DNA of 64,000 nt, taken from Mixophyes australis (taxonomy: Eukaryota > Chordata > Amphibia > Anura > Limnodynastidae). Of the stretch, positions 22,996 to 34,849 are shown in pieces; the stretch's first letter is position 1, and each line of letters opens with the position of its first letter. The stretch is taken from the NCBI GenBank assembly GCA_036250195.1, contig JAVHZZ010000004.1, positions 146,520,729-146,584,728 of the forward strand, in the 5' to 3' direction. Both the position numbers and the translations under genes were made by a program. The notes under the pieces are model-generated. The model made no database searches. It saw only the letters and a list, made by a program, of their open reading frames with translations, and had not been told where the DNA came from.

Positions 22996-24535
22996 TAGGT
23001 AGTTAGCCAGTTAAATACCTCTTATCTGATTAGGACACAGAATGCCTTTTGTACCATACATTTTGGCTTCCTGCTCACTGCAGTGCATTCAGTAGGCTCA
23101 TAAGATGGTCAACACTTTCCCTGTGTTCAAAATGTTGAAGGGAAGTGGCAATGTTGCCGATTGCCTGCTCATTTCGGAGTTGTAATTTTTATTACTGTGT
23201 ATATCTATATATTCCCTGCAACATCCCTGTGATTTTCAGTTAACACTCTCTGTCACAAGATGGTCTTGACAAGTAAGGGCATTCACCTTCTAGAAATATC
23301 AATATCTAGGATGAGTGCTTACTGCTCCTCTGAGTCCAAGCCAAGCTATTTCATCTACCGAATTCTACCTCTGATCCCAACACTTATTATATTATAGGCT
23401 GTTAAAAATCAATCTCTGCCTGTCATGTGCAGGTAATATTTATTGTGTTTCTGGTATCAGCAGGATGGTACATAGAACAGTTGATAAATTTCTTCTGATG
23501 ATATAGCCATAAACAGAGATGGACAAATACATCAAGCGTTGATTAGTGAAGTAGAGAAGGCTCATTTGCTGCAAGCTATGGAAGCCTATATGTTTACACT
23601 GTGACAATAATATGATCCTACTGGGCAGTAATTGTCTTAAATTTACTGTAAAAAAAAAACAACTGAAAGCAATTTCTGTGAGTCAAGGATAATTCAATCC
23701 TCAGATATACATAGTGCGCCTCAAGGTATTCTCACCCTAAATGATACACTAGCATGCTTTTCTGTATCGCAGTAGCAAACCGCATTGACTGCTCGAGTGC
23801 TTCCTCAGGTACTCAAGTCTTAAGTGTTCTCCATTAAAGGCCTGGCCCACATGACTCCTCTCTAATCAGCCCTGCTCTCCAGTATATATACTATATTAAC
23901 TCACTTCAAAATATTTGCGCAAGTCTTTTTCTGGCATTGTTGTTATACTACCAATATATTATGTACACAGGTAGAGATATAGCAAAACTGATTGTCAATC
24001 TTGTCATATCTGTAATGCTTCAGAATAAAGCATTTTTCAGTGTTAACATTACATATTTATTAATATTTTTTTCCATAATATGATCTATTGAAGCTCCATA
24101 GAATAAATCAAGGACCGCAAGAATATTAGCTTGGTAAAACTCCCAGCTAGTTGTATTATTTTGAAAATACTGCAGTTATATTATTGGAGCAAACTTTATA
24201 AAGAAATAATAAATGCTCAGTATATAAGAACAGTAACAAAGAATCGGATTTGAACACTGGTTGTTCACCCAATGGTGTAAGGTCATCGATCCAGGTCTTG
24301 TTATTTTTAGTGGATACATGGGGGTAGGTCAAGTCTTGTGTAAGTGTGTTAATATATGACAATTTGGAGCTGGTTTCAAAGTAGGCCAGAGGAATATCTG
24401 AATGTGCAGTGGATAGATTTTCAAGTATAATATATGACAACCATTTCTTCCTATCAGAAGATTGTGGACTGGAGAGGGCACAATCTGATTGTTGGAGGTG
24501 ATGAAGTACCCAATATCAACATTCCTCAACATACA
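22996..24535. other. Unassigned DNA
   Basis: No gene or recognisable repeat. Short minus-strand frames at 24156-24532 lack support. Confidence 0.4.
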
Positions 24536-24537
24536 CT

Positions 24538-24712
24538 TAGGGGTTTACTTATCAAGGATGGGTTTTTCAAAATTGATGACTTTTTGCTATTCATCCTCCA
24601 TGATTTAAAATGGCAAGTTTATTAATTGCAAAACCTGGAGTTTTCCAACCCAACGTCTCGGGTTTTGCATGTAATAACTTGCTATTTTAAATCATGGAGG
24701 AAAAGTCGCTGA
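24538..24712. repeat. Fold-back MITE remnant
   Basis: CTCCATGATTTAAAATGGCAAGTT (24597-24620) is mirrored by AACTTGCTATTTTAAATCATGGAGG (24676-24700). The outer word AGGGGTTTACTTATCAA resembles the ends of Harbinger-type frog MITEs such as the one at 32342. Confidence 0.55.
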
Positions 24713-24789
24713 CAATCTTTAGTTATAGAGCTCTTAGCGAAAACTGCAAGATCCTCCTCGGAGATAGCAGGTACCACTCTCCATGATTA

Positions 24790-25245
24790 CACAAAATCTG
24801 CTTATTTGCAGGTGATGAGAGGCAGAGCATAATGGTTGAGCATGACATTGTCAGCTATGTATGAGAGGGGGGGGGGGGGCGTGGATGAGGGTATTTTAAG
24901 TGAGGGTGATCAGCTTGAACTGAAATGAGAAGCTTACGGTAGTCAAGGCAGGAAATGAAGAGTGTGGGGACCAGGGTTTTAATTGTTTCCTTAATGAGAG
25001 AGAGCCAATGTGAAGCTGAGTGCGGAGTCCAGGGTGACACTATGTTGACTGTGAGGCAGGGTTGGTGACATTAGCCGGGGGAATGATAGTGAGCTTGGAT
25101 TTAGACATGTTATGTTCGAGGAAGCATTGGGCATCCAGTTGGAGACAGCAGAGAGGCAGTTGGACACATGGTATAGAAAAGAGGGAGAAAGGTCAGGGGA
25201 GGAAATGTGGTTTGTTTTCCTCGCATCCAACAGGTTGTGCAATAA
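24790..25245 (-). pseudogene. L2/Rex-like LINE RT tail remnant
   Basis: Minus-strand frames contain SSPDLSPSFLYHVSNCLSAV, then VTLDSALSFTLAL, then SLIKETIKTLVPTLFISCLDYR. This order resembles the C-terminal part of L2/CR1-group reverse transcriptases (helical insert, then VTLDSxLSF, then a LDYC-like motif). A frameshift separates the pieces and no catalytic box is present. A G run at 24867-24880 interrupts the sequence. The assignment is from motif order only. Confidence 0.45.
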
Positions 25246-25249
25246 AAAC

Positions 25250-26684
25250 AGTTTCCATCAAAACTTCCTCTAATGCATACTTTACACAAGTTTCCATGTG
25301 TAATTTCAAATGAGCAAATTTTCTACTTTAAAATAACATTACATCGTATATTGTTTATATTAGTTGTATTGCTTTTGAGCATGTTTGGTTGGACCTTCTT
25401 ATAACTCGCACAAATTTGTATAATCATTGATTGACCTCCTTCAACAAACTAAGAGGCATCTCAAATACCTCATAGTATTTAGTCCTAGTAAAATATTGAA
25501 ACTCTTCTTGCAGGACTAGTGATCTCGGTATGTACGTTTTGCACCTCTTTAAATTCCCTTCTGCTCTCATTTCACCTAAGGAAATTTCTGCAGTATATGT
25601 TAATATGATAAGCTTGATATCCAATTTGATACATTTAAGGGTTTTTACTACCTGTATAAATTATTTTCTATTCTAAATTAAAGCTTGATAAATTCTCTGT
25701 GTTTGGGGTCAGCCTGTGCTCTGTGGAGATTTATATAAAAAAAAAGAGACAGGATTTTTTTAAAGTGGTGAATCTTTGATGTTTAAGTTTCAAAGTAATT
25801 CTCATAAGCCTAATTTAACATTCGTAGGATAGAATCTTTGGAATTCTATTTTTGGTTTTGGTGGAACAGATTTAATTCAACTTACTTCACAATTTTGTCC
25901 CTTTTTGGATCCACATTACAGTTGTCTATGCGCCTTCCCTATCTTGCTTCTTCTAGTTCTCTTGTGTTTAGGGGTAACTTTATGTAGCGCTAATTGGTAC
26001 ACAGTCCTTTGAAAAAAAGCTACCAAGAGTACAGTACAGGGAGTAATATACAACACAGGGAAATAAATACAAGTGCTTTTCCAGGCAGTTGAAAACATAG
26101 AAGTAAGAGGTCACTGCTCCAAGGAGCTTACAGTCTAATAAGGGTAATGAAAAATAAACAGATGCTATAGGTCACATTTAAGTGCATATGTGCACCTGGA
26201 ACACAAACTGTTTTGCAAAGTCAACACCATTTCAGAGGCTCACAAAACTGTCTTTTGGGTCCTGAAAGAAATAGCAAGACTGCCTTGGGTATTATAGTAC
26301 AAATTAGGGATTGTAGTTAGTTATTCTCAAGGTTGTATATACAGCCAATACTGTGGGTGTAATACTACTGGCTCCACTGAAACAGGTAACCCAGAAGTAC
26401 CCAGGATATCAATCACCTAATGAGGATAAAATTAATCTATGAGTGGTTAGGGCACCTACATCACTAAATAAGTAATTGGTGTATTGCGGTGTTGTGTAGT
26501 GTTCTCACAATGGAGCAGATGTTGGTAGGTGGGTGAGTGACTTTGGAGATAGAGGGTGAAACTGATCTTGGAATGGCTGACATAAAATGTTCCCATAGGG
26601 TGCAGTAATTTCCAGGTACAACCTTGGTGACTATGTACAGTTGTAGGTGTCTTTTGTGCGGACAATGTGACATGTTTGGAGTGA
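25250..26684. other. Unassigned DNA with a SINE scrap
   Basis: Only AAGGAGCTTACAGTCTAAT (26124-26142) is recognised. It is the start motif of a common dispersed repeat, also seen at 50785-50815. Confidence 0.4.
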
Positions 26685-26977
26685 CAGTGGCGCACGCAGG
26701 AGGGGTTTCTGGGTCTCCAGAAACCCCCCCCTCCTCCGCTAAGTGCCCACCATATTGGCACTGTACTATACAGCAGCCGCAGCGTTGTCAAAGAAGCGTC
26801 CGCGGCGGTGCTGTATTGTATACAGCACCGCCACGGACCCTTCTTTGACAGCGCCGCGGCTGCTGTATAGGAGAACGCTGCCAAAACGGAGCTACGCATA
26901 TGCAGCAGCTCTCGCGTGTTTTTTTTTTTGGGGGGGTCAGGGGTGGAAACCCCCCAACAATCCTGCGTTCGCCCCTG
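26685..26977. mobile_element. hAT-like MITE with internal palindrome
   Basis: The ends CAGTGGCGCACGCAGGA (26685) and TCCTGCGTTCGCCCCTG (to 26977) are inverted repeats with two mismatches. The interior folds around about 26815: AGCAGCCGCAGCGTTGTCAAAGAAG is mirrored by CTTCTTTGACAGCGCCGCGGCTGCT. The 8-bp flanks TGGAGTGA and AGTTACTA do not match, so the target duplication is lost or the ends are misplaced. Overlapping frames here are repeat artefacts. Confidence 0.65.
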
Positions 26978-28789
26978 AGTTACTATATCTTAATTTACTA
27001 GTTAACTGCACATTTTGCTTTTCTACATATTTCACAAACACTAGAACCTCACTAACCAACCAAAGACTGAAATATTGTTCAATTGATAAATATTTAATTC
27101 CACAGAGAGCACTAGGGTCACGCAAATGAAATAGCATATGGTATAAATACATGTTCAACACAACAAATATATCAGACTTTCCCCAACTTTAATGATGCTG
27201 ACAGGTGCCCATTAAAATGACCAGTGATCTTAGTCGCCTATTATGGAGATTTCTTAGAAGCTTATATAAACTTACAATCTAATGGGAAAAGAACCATGGG
27301 AGACATAATGTGTGAGAGGTTGAGGAGAATAAAAGCAGTTTTCAGTTATTTACCTTTGCTCCTTCCCATATAGCTTGTATAGCACTGTCACGTTAATGAC
27401 TTTAGAGGATTCCACTGACTGATAATGGCGCAACTAATCAGGAATGCGCGAAGTCTAATGCACCCACGGTATTTACCAGGGATCCCCGGAAGGAGGTATG
27501 GGCAATTCAGTTTTGAAATCATACTCTTCTAATTTACAAATCTTGAGCGGCTCACTAGGTGGGTGTTAAGTACATGTCATATGTCATACACTTTTAGTCA
27601 TGGATTGACAAATTCAGTCTATTGCCTTATATCAACAGCACTTTTTGCCTTTCATACAAACCTAGTAAATGGAAGGATTTTTATTAGCCCCTCTGCACAC
27701 ATTCAGGTCTGTCTCATTTGGCAACTTCAGAATGCTGTCAAATCCAAATGTGTTTTGAGCAGGCATGAGCTATCTTGGAAATATAAAGCTAGAATTTTTA
27801 TTTTTTATTTTTTTACAAACGAGGAAGGCTAGGATGGCCAATTGTTTCTTTTGCTGAATGTCTATGTTCCATTGCATCTGATTTACTTTAATGATTAATT
27901 AGTACACAAATAATGTCTTTTGCAAGAAATGCTTTCTTTTTCTTTCTCCAATTTCCAATGAGTTCATTATAAACAAGATTATATAAAATTATACATTCTC
28001 ATTATCTCTAAAAATAAGTCAAGGAGTGTGACAGAAAATATGACTTCTTAATAACCTTTCAAACATCTGCTTAAAGAATCAGCTGGTGAGTTATGCAAAG
28101 AAAAGTATGTTGTCATTGTAATTAATTGTTTGTGTCTTGGCTTATTTTGGAATAAAGCCTGTGTAATATAGATACCAGCTTTTGTGGTAATTCTCCTCCT
28201 GACATACAGCTGTTTGGTGTCATAACAGTTACAAAAATATCTGAACATACTGCTTTGTTTGGCTTATTCTTATTTGCATTGTATTAGCAGTAATGAACGG
28301 TCCCTTGTACACTGTGTAGTGTATCATATTCCTGTTATCCAGGCCCAATTTGTAAGTCAACATAGTGTCAGCAATAGCTAGCATCTTCACAGGTCCACTT
28401 TTATATGACTTCTTCTTTGGTTTAACAACTGTATAGTTTTTGGCTATATGTGACAGTATAAAATGCCAGCCCTCATTTTTCTACTCCTGTTTATAGAATT
28501 ATACATTAACCATGGGTGGGTTGGGCCTGTCGAAAAGGGGCATCTGCCTCCCATGCTGGTACAATTTGAACCTTCTTGAGCTGGACTACTTGCTGAGTGA
28601 AATCTGGAGTCTGCATTTTGTCACCAACAGAGATTATGGAGGAGGTTTACTAAAGTGCGTTTTTGCAAAAATGCATATTTTTTGTTGGTTTTATAACCAT
28701 GAGAACTTTTAAAGGCAAAACTGCATATCAAACCACATGATACTGCCGTCACGATTTTTACACATGTAAAGAAAACGATTTATAGATTG
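26978..28789. other. Unassigned AT-rich DNA
   Basis: No gene or named repeat recognised. A possible MITE end (GGAGGTTTACTAAAGTGCG) lies at 28640. Confidence 0.4.
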
Positions 28790-30665
28790 CGTGCTTGTTT
28801 TTGATCCCTAAAGGCATAACCTTACATTTATCTATGTTAAACCTCATATTTCGTTTGGCCGCCTAATCCTCCAGTTTATTTAAGTCCCTCTGTAGAGAAG
28901 CTACATCTTGCTCTGATTTTATTACTTTACAGAGTTTAGTGTCATCTGCAAAAATGGAAACTTTACTCTCTAAACCATCACCAAGGTCATTAATAAATAT
29001 ATTAAAATATATTATAAAGGAGTAGCCCCAGCATGGAACCTTGAGATACTTCACTTAAAACTTTTGACCCATTAGAAAATGTTCCATTTATCACAACTCT
29101 GTTTCCTATTCTCTAACCAGTTTTCGATCCAAATACAAATGTTGTTTCCTAGACCCAGTTACCTTATTTTGTAAACCAACCTCTTGTGTGGCACTGTATC
29201 AAAGGCCTTTGCAAAATCTAAGTAGACCACATCTACTGTGCTGCCCTGGTCTAAGTTCACTAGATTAGTTTGACATGAGCTGTCCCTCACAAATCCATCC
29301 TGATTCCCACTAATAATCTTATTACGCACCAAGTAATCCTGAATACTATCCCTTAATATACCTTTCGGTAGTTTCCCCACTATTGATGTCAGGCTTACAA
29401 GTCCCTGGTTCTATGAAATTTAAGAATAGCGGTCTAGCTATTTCTGAGTTAATCTCCATAAGAACCCTTGGGTGTATGCCATCTGGACTTTATTTATCTT
29501 AATATATTTCAGTTGTCTTTGGACTTCTTCCTTTGTCAGCCAAGTATTAATTAATGGTACGGTTTCATTTTGGTTTTTATGTATTATTCCTACCCTTTGT
29601 TCCTCTCTAGTAAATGCTGAAAAAATGAAAATGTTTAATACCTCTGCTTTTTTCTTAGTATCATTTATCAATTCAACCATCTCACTTCTTAGAGGTCCTA
29701 TAATGTCTTTTTTAATCCTTTTGCCATCTATATACTTAAATTTTTTTGCGGGGTTTGTCTTACTTTTGCAACTTGTTTTTCATTTTCTAATTTAGCTTAT
29801 CTAATTTCCTTTTTGCATGTTTTATTACATTCCTTGTAACCTACAGAGGGACTCCTCAGACCCTTCAGATTTAAACAATTTAAATGCACGCTTCTTACTT
29901 TGCATTTATTCCCTTACCTTTTTATTTAGCAACATTGGTTTAGGCTTAATTCTTTTACATTCATTTCCCATAGGAATGAACTTGTATGTGTATGTTTTCA
30001 ACAACATTTTAAAGACAGCCCACTTTTCTTCCGTATATTTTCTTTCAAAAACTTTGTCCCAGTCTATGCTCTTTATAGACTCCTTTTGCATATTAAAATT
30101 TGCCTTTCTAAAGTTTAAAGTCCTAGTTTTCCCTTATACCATTGCTTCTAGAAACTAATTTCAAAAGAGACAGTGTTATGATCACTGTTTCCCAAGTGCT
30201 CCCTTACTTGAATATTTGATATTACGTCTACATTATTTGTTATTACTGGGTCCATTATAGTCCAGTTCCTAGTTGGTTTCTCTACTAATTGGGACATGTA
30301 ATGGTCTTTTAGCATGCTCAGAAACCTATTTCCCCTAGCTGTACCGCAGGTCTCAGTACTCCAATCAATGTCCGGATAATTAAAATCCCCCATAATTAAA
30401 ACTTGACCTCGTTGTGTAGCCTTTTCAATTTGCTGTAGAAGTTGGGCTTCCACAATCATATTAATATCTGGCGGTTTATAGCATATCTCTATCAGCAACT
30501 TCTCTGAACTTTTTCCTCCGCTGGATATTTCCACCCACAATGCCTCTATATTATCACCAATATTCTCGTAAATAACTTTCTGAGTACTTGGTTTTAACTC
30601 TGGCTTAATATAAAGACATATTCCTCCTCCCCTTTTATTTAGCCTATTCCTTCTGGAGAATATTG
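28790..30665 (-). pseudogene. CR1-type LINE: endonuclease and RT, fragmented
   Basis: On the minus strand, from high to low coordinates, there is a truncated APE endonuclease (RRNRLNKRGGGICLYIKP near 30655-30600, GDFNYPDIDW at 30390-30361, HLGNSDHNTVSF near 30205-30170), a linker, and RT motifs LDFAKAFDTVPHKRL (about 29222-29178) and the catalytic FADDTKLC (about 28954-28931). These motifs are diagnostic of CR1-group LINEs. The 5' part of ORF2 and the 3' end are missing, and several frameshifts and stops break the frame. A separate CR1-like 3' tail lies at 52545-52780. Confidence 0.85.
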
Positions 30666-30689
30666 ACTTATTAATTTTGGGGGCAATAC

Positions 30690-31288
30690 TAATTGAATTA
30701 TTAAACAGTCAATATTTATTATTATTTTAATAAGGTGCCATTATAAATTATTTTATTATGGGGCTAAAATGACTTACTATTTATATATGTATAACTTGAT
30801 TAAGGGGTCAATAAGAATTTATTTATAATAAGGGGCAGCACTTTATTATTTCAAGATGGGAGCATCATTTAAGAGCACACCTGTGACACTATAAATACCA
30901 GCATGCACGTGGACGCAAGCCAGTAGAGATTTTAGGGGCCTGCACTGTAACACCACCATTGATAATTGGGGGCATGCATTGTAAAATAACCCGAGATTTG
31001 GGGGACCTGCTTTGTAAAAACAACCAGAGGTTTTGCAGTTTGCAAATATAGCTCTTTGTATTGTGTATTTGTTATTAGAATACTCTCTGTATTCTATAGA
31101 GGTCACTAAAAAGGTTTCTGTATTGATTACCCTTTTTATTTTACTGAGATCATAAGATTTTTTTATGTAATGTAGATACCAGTCATTAGAGAGTTGCCTG
31201 TATTGAATGTATTTTACTAAAATGTTCTCGGTATGGTATATCTGTAACTAGAAGATTTTCTGTCTTGTATATATGTCACTAGGCAGCT
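30690..31288 (+). repeat. Degenerate AT/GGGG repeat and 33-bp minisatellite copies
   Basis: From 30690 to about 30850, loose copies of TTATAATAAGGGGC-like units occur. From about 31040 on, degenerate copies of TCACTAGAATGTTCTCTGTATTG-like units appear (for example 31075-31110, 31190-31230, 31250-31285). The same minisatellite resumes at 32138 after the LTR. Confidence 0.6.
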
Positions 31289-31292
31289 ATAT

Positions 31293-32137
31293 TGTCGAAG
31301 CCAGCAAATTGGATAAAGTCATTTCAATTAATATCGAGCAAACTTGATTGCCTTTGTCTGAAATTATGCATAGAGCAGGCTACGGCGTGGAAGGGCTTAT
31401 CCAGCCGCAACATGTGGCAATAACAGTTTTTACACTTTTGTCTACATTCGCACAAACACACACATTTGTAAATAGTACACATTAATCGTAGTTGCAACAC
31501 ATAGTTATTTATGTCAAAATATAGTAGTGTTTATGTGTAATATTATAAGTTATATGCATATTAGTGATACATATGGTTCAGGTTAAAGGAAATGTGTCAT
31601 ATCTGATATCATATTAATCCCCTTTACATCAGCAGCTGTCCGGTGCATTTGGCGAAGAGATCGCACATTGCATACTGTAGTTATTGATGTTAGGGAATAA
31701 ACCTTTAATATGATGCTGACTATAAAATGCTAATAGACTAGTTGTAATTGGAGTCTGGGAGGGCAGAAAGGAGCACATCCCCTGGAGAGATGACCCCCAC
31801 CTTTGGATTCTATAGTTTTAACTAGCCTATGACCTGCAACCCCCTGGACCTTCCTGAAACCTGGACCAATAGAAGCAAGCCACACCATCTGCATTGTTTC
31901 ACTGTATTTCTGTTTGCATATAAGCAGTAGCTCTCATCTAGTGTTCAGTCACATTGACCACAGACTTCAGACCTGAATGACTGTTCACTGGATCCAGAGC
32001 GCCTGCGATAAGTAACGGCTGTACTTATTATTTCGCTTGAATTATTCTGCTACTTCTTGAGAATAAATATTTGTGCGTTGGAAACACAAATCGAGATTCG
32101 ACAATCGTTATTGGATAGCGACAAAAAGTGCATAACA
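31293..32137 (+). repeat. Solo LTR candidate of an endogenous retrovirus or LTR element
   Basis: The 845-bp segment starts TGTCGAAGCC and ends GTGCATAACA (TGT...ACA), with ATAT at 31289-31292 and again at 32138-32141 as a possible 4-bp target duplication. Promoter-like order is visible: CATATAAG (about 31914-31921) then AATAAA (about 32064), about 150 bp apart. It interrupts a minisatellite that continues on both sides. No gag, pol or env accompanies it, so it would be a solo LTR left by recombination. No coding sequence. Confidence 0.6.
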
Positions 32138-32280
32138 ATATGTATTGTATAGAGATCACTAGAATGTTCTCTGTATTGTATTTAAGATCACTTGAATGTT
32201 CTTTGTATTGTATTTAAGCTCACTAGAATGTTCTCTGTATTGTATTTAAGCTCATTAGAATACTCCCTGTATTGTATACA
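32138..32280 (+). repeat. 33-bp minisatellite
   Basis: Four tandem units of the type CACTAGAATGTTCTCTGTATTGTATTTAAGCT. Related copies occur at 49925-50320 (minus), 54545-54620 and 62680-62755. Confidence 0.85.
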
Positions 32281-32341
32281 CCCAACAAGTTTTAGTCACA
32301 CACACATTATTCTGCAGTGGAGCGCTGGTAGAGGAGCCTAA

Positions 32342-32520
32342 GGGGTATATTTACTAAACGGCGGGTTTGAAAAAGTGGAGATTTTGCCTATAGCAACCAA
32401 TCGGATTCTAGCTGTCATTTTGTAGAATGTACCAAATAAATGAAAGATAGAATCTGATTGGTTGTTTGCTATAGGCAACACTTCCACTTTTCCAAACCCG
32501 CAGTTAAGTAAATATACCCC
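32342..32520. mobile_element. Harbinger-type MITE, 179 bp
   Basis: The ends GGGGTATATTTACTAAAC and TTAAGTAAATATACCCC are inverted repeats, and the whole element folds back (GCCTATAGCAACCAATCGGATTC against GAATCTGATTGGTTGTTTGCTATAGGC). TAA flanks both sides (32339-32341, 32521-32523), matching the 3-bp TWA duplication of PIF/Harbinger elements. Non-coding; the matching minus-strand frame is an artefact. Confidence 0.85.
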
Positions 32521-33039
32521 TAAGACAGTTTTGTTTCTACCCCAGATCAAAAGTTGCCAGCCGTAACTTGTATTATTAGCTCACTATTCCCTCTTCTCCT
32601 AGAGTGTTACACAGAGGATGTATGTTGACGATAGATGACACCAGGGCCGGACTGGCCATCTGGCACTTCTGGCATTTGCCAGAAGGGCCGATGACAGTGT
32701 GGGCTGGTTTGGTACCCTGCACCGCGATCATGTGAATATTTGTATACTCACATGATCGCGGCGCCGCAGCTCCCCGCCCTCACTCAAATTTTTGTTTCTT
32801 TTTTTTTTTTTAAGGCTTTTCTTTTTTCTATTTGCAAAGCGGGGGGCGGGCGTATACTCACATGATCGCAGCGCCGGCGTCCACCCCCCCCTTTGTTTGC
32901 ACTGAATGTCGGGCATGATGTCATCATGTCACGCCCATCATTCAGTGAGGAGCGGCGCTCAGAAGAAAGGAGAGAGGAGAGAAAAGAGAAGAAATACAGA
33001 GGTAAGTAAAAGAGAGTAGAAGCGAGGAGTAGAAGAGAG

Positions 33040-33445
33040 GCACAAGGGGATGAAGAAGGGGGATAGAAGGCACATGGGAATGAAAAAGGGGGAATAAAAG
33101 GCACAGGGGCATGAAAAAGGGGGGATAAAAGGCACAGGGGAATGAAAAAGGGGAATAAAAGGCACAGGGGAATTAAAAAGGGGGGATAAAAGGCACGGGA
33201 ATGAAAAAGGGGGGATAAAAGGCACAGGGGAATGAAAAAGGGGTATAAAAGGCACAGGGGAATGAAAAAAGGGGATAAAAGGCACAGGGGAATGAAAAAG
33301 GGGGAATAAAAGGCACAGGGGAATGAAAAAAGGGGATAAAAGGCACAGGGGGATGAAAAAGGGGAATAAAAGGCACATGGGGATGAAAAAGGGGGGATAA
33401 AAAGCACAGGGGGATGAAGAAGGGGGGGTGATGAAGAAAGGGGGG
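33040..33445. repeat. Minisatellite, about 29-31 bp unit
   Basis: About 13 copies of AAAGGCACAGGGGAATGAAA plus AAGGGGGATA. Unit length differs mainly in the G and A runs. Three minus-strand frames of 133-234 codons result from the repeat and are not genes. Confidence 0.95.
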
Positions 33446-33559
33446 GAGATAAAAGGCACAGGAGGATGAAGAGGGGCAATAGCAGCATGGCAGAATGTGA
33501 TGAAGGGGTAAAAGTAGCATGGAGGGTGCAGTGCGATCATAAGGGGGTACATTTTGGTG

Positions 33560-34329
33560 GTGATGAAGGGGCACAGTAATGTGGCAATGTAGTGTGTGTG
33601 AGGTAGATGGTGGCTAATTAATGGGTGCTATTTTGTTTTTGGGGTAATGGTGGGACAATGTAATAGTGGGGACTATTAATTTAAGATGGGGTGGTTTGGG
33701 GGCTATTGAATGTGGGGGTGAGTTTGGGGAGAAATTTATTAAATGTGACTATGAATTTACTGGCAGTGATGGTTGCAGGAAATGGGTATATTTATGAAAT
33801 GTAAGTACTATTAATTTATTGCTGGGGCTGTTTGCAGGGAGTGAAATAGGTTTATTTATTAAATGTGAATACTATTATTTTGATGTTGGGGCTGTGGTGA
33901 GGCCTAATTTTAAAACGTGGGTGCTAAATTGATTTAACACTGCTGCTTGGAGTTTTCTAAATTTCATGTACCCATTTTTTTTTCCAAATAGGGCTCCCGA
34001 TATTCCAGGATCCAGACAAGCAGCAACTGATCTAAAGACACCAGCGGCCACAAGTCAGGTAGGAGAGACCAGGACAGTCTGCCAACTGTCCTGAATTTGG
34101 TGGGTGACTGTCCCGCTTAGTCAGGATTTGGTCTGACTACAAGGACAGTTGGGAGGTATGTCCTGCTTCACATTATACTGCTTGTGAAGGCAGAACTGTG
34201 TGCACCTAACAGTAGTGCTCACAGTATTGCCTATGTATTTGTTGAAAATGCGTCTAGTAACCATATTACATATAGGAGCCCCCCTGTCTTAAGTGCCTAG
34301 GGCCCCCCCGAGCCTTAATCCAGCTCTGG
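33560..34329 (-). repeat. Block shared with 9940-10700, inverted
   Basis: The reverse complement aligns with 9940-10700. Matching landmarks include the CCAGAGCTGGATTAAGGCTC terminus, ACATACCTCCCAACTGTCCT, the GACAAGCAGCAACTGA region and the AATAATTAGCATCTACC end. The terminal motif CCTTAATCCAGCTCTG at 34314-34329 equals the left end of the 9940 element, so this is a truncated copy of that family inside another hAT element. Confidence 0.8.
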
Positions 34330-34849
34330 TTAGCAGGAGGGAGCGGATAGCTAGTCCCAGTTCCTGGATAGGACACAGCCTGCAGAGCAAGCCGAGGAGC
34401 TCTAAATCTCATGAGATTTATTAATCTTGTGAGACTCAGAGCTTCCCTGCTCACTCTACAGGAAGTTCCCATCCTGATGGATGTCAGAAGCATAGATAAG
34501 TACAGTGGACTAGGGTGTTGTATTGTGTCTCTGGGGTGGGGGGTGGCATGATGTGGGTGGGGAGGGCCTGATAAATGTAATGTTTTATTATAATGTATAT
34601 ATCAATGCCCCATGTCGACCACGCCTCCAACATAATGTGGCCACGCCCTTGGCACCGTAGCCGCTGCGCACCGTCACCAACAGAGGTGGGCCTGTATGTC
34701 AAATGCCAGGGCTGATTTTTAGTCCCAGTCTGGCCCTGGATGACACTGTATGGTGTAATAGGAAACATGTAACTGGGCACCATTTACTGGAGTCCCGTGG
34801 GCTGCTCCATTTAGCAGTTCTCTTCTCACAATCCTATCTGAAAACCAGG

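Larger units (their letters stand above)
32642..34738. mobile_element. hAT element, non-autonomous, 2097 bp, exact 8-bp TSD
   Basis: The left end CAGGGCCGGACTGG and right end CCAGTCTGGCCCTG are inverted repeats starting with the CAGGG typical of hAT. GATGACAC is repeated exactly at 32634-32641 and 34739-34746. The interior contains an inverted GATCATGTGA/TCACATGATC pair near 32730-32760 (with another copy near 32860), a minisatellite (33040-33445), and a block shared with the hAT-like element at 9940. No transposase domain is visible. The proline/phenylalanine frames come from the minisatellite. Confidence 0.85.

Noticed and set aside
26685..26992. 8-bp target duplication at the hAT-like MITE
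   Set aside because: TGGAGTGA and AGTTACTA do not match; only the inverted ends support the call.
32784..33574. Minus-strand frames of 133-234 codons rich in Pro, Phe and Ser
   Set aside because: Produced by the 30-bp minisatellite inside the hAT element; three frames are open for the same reason.
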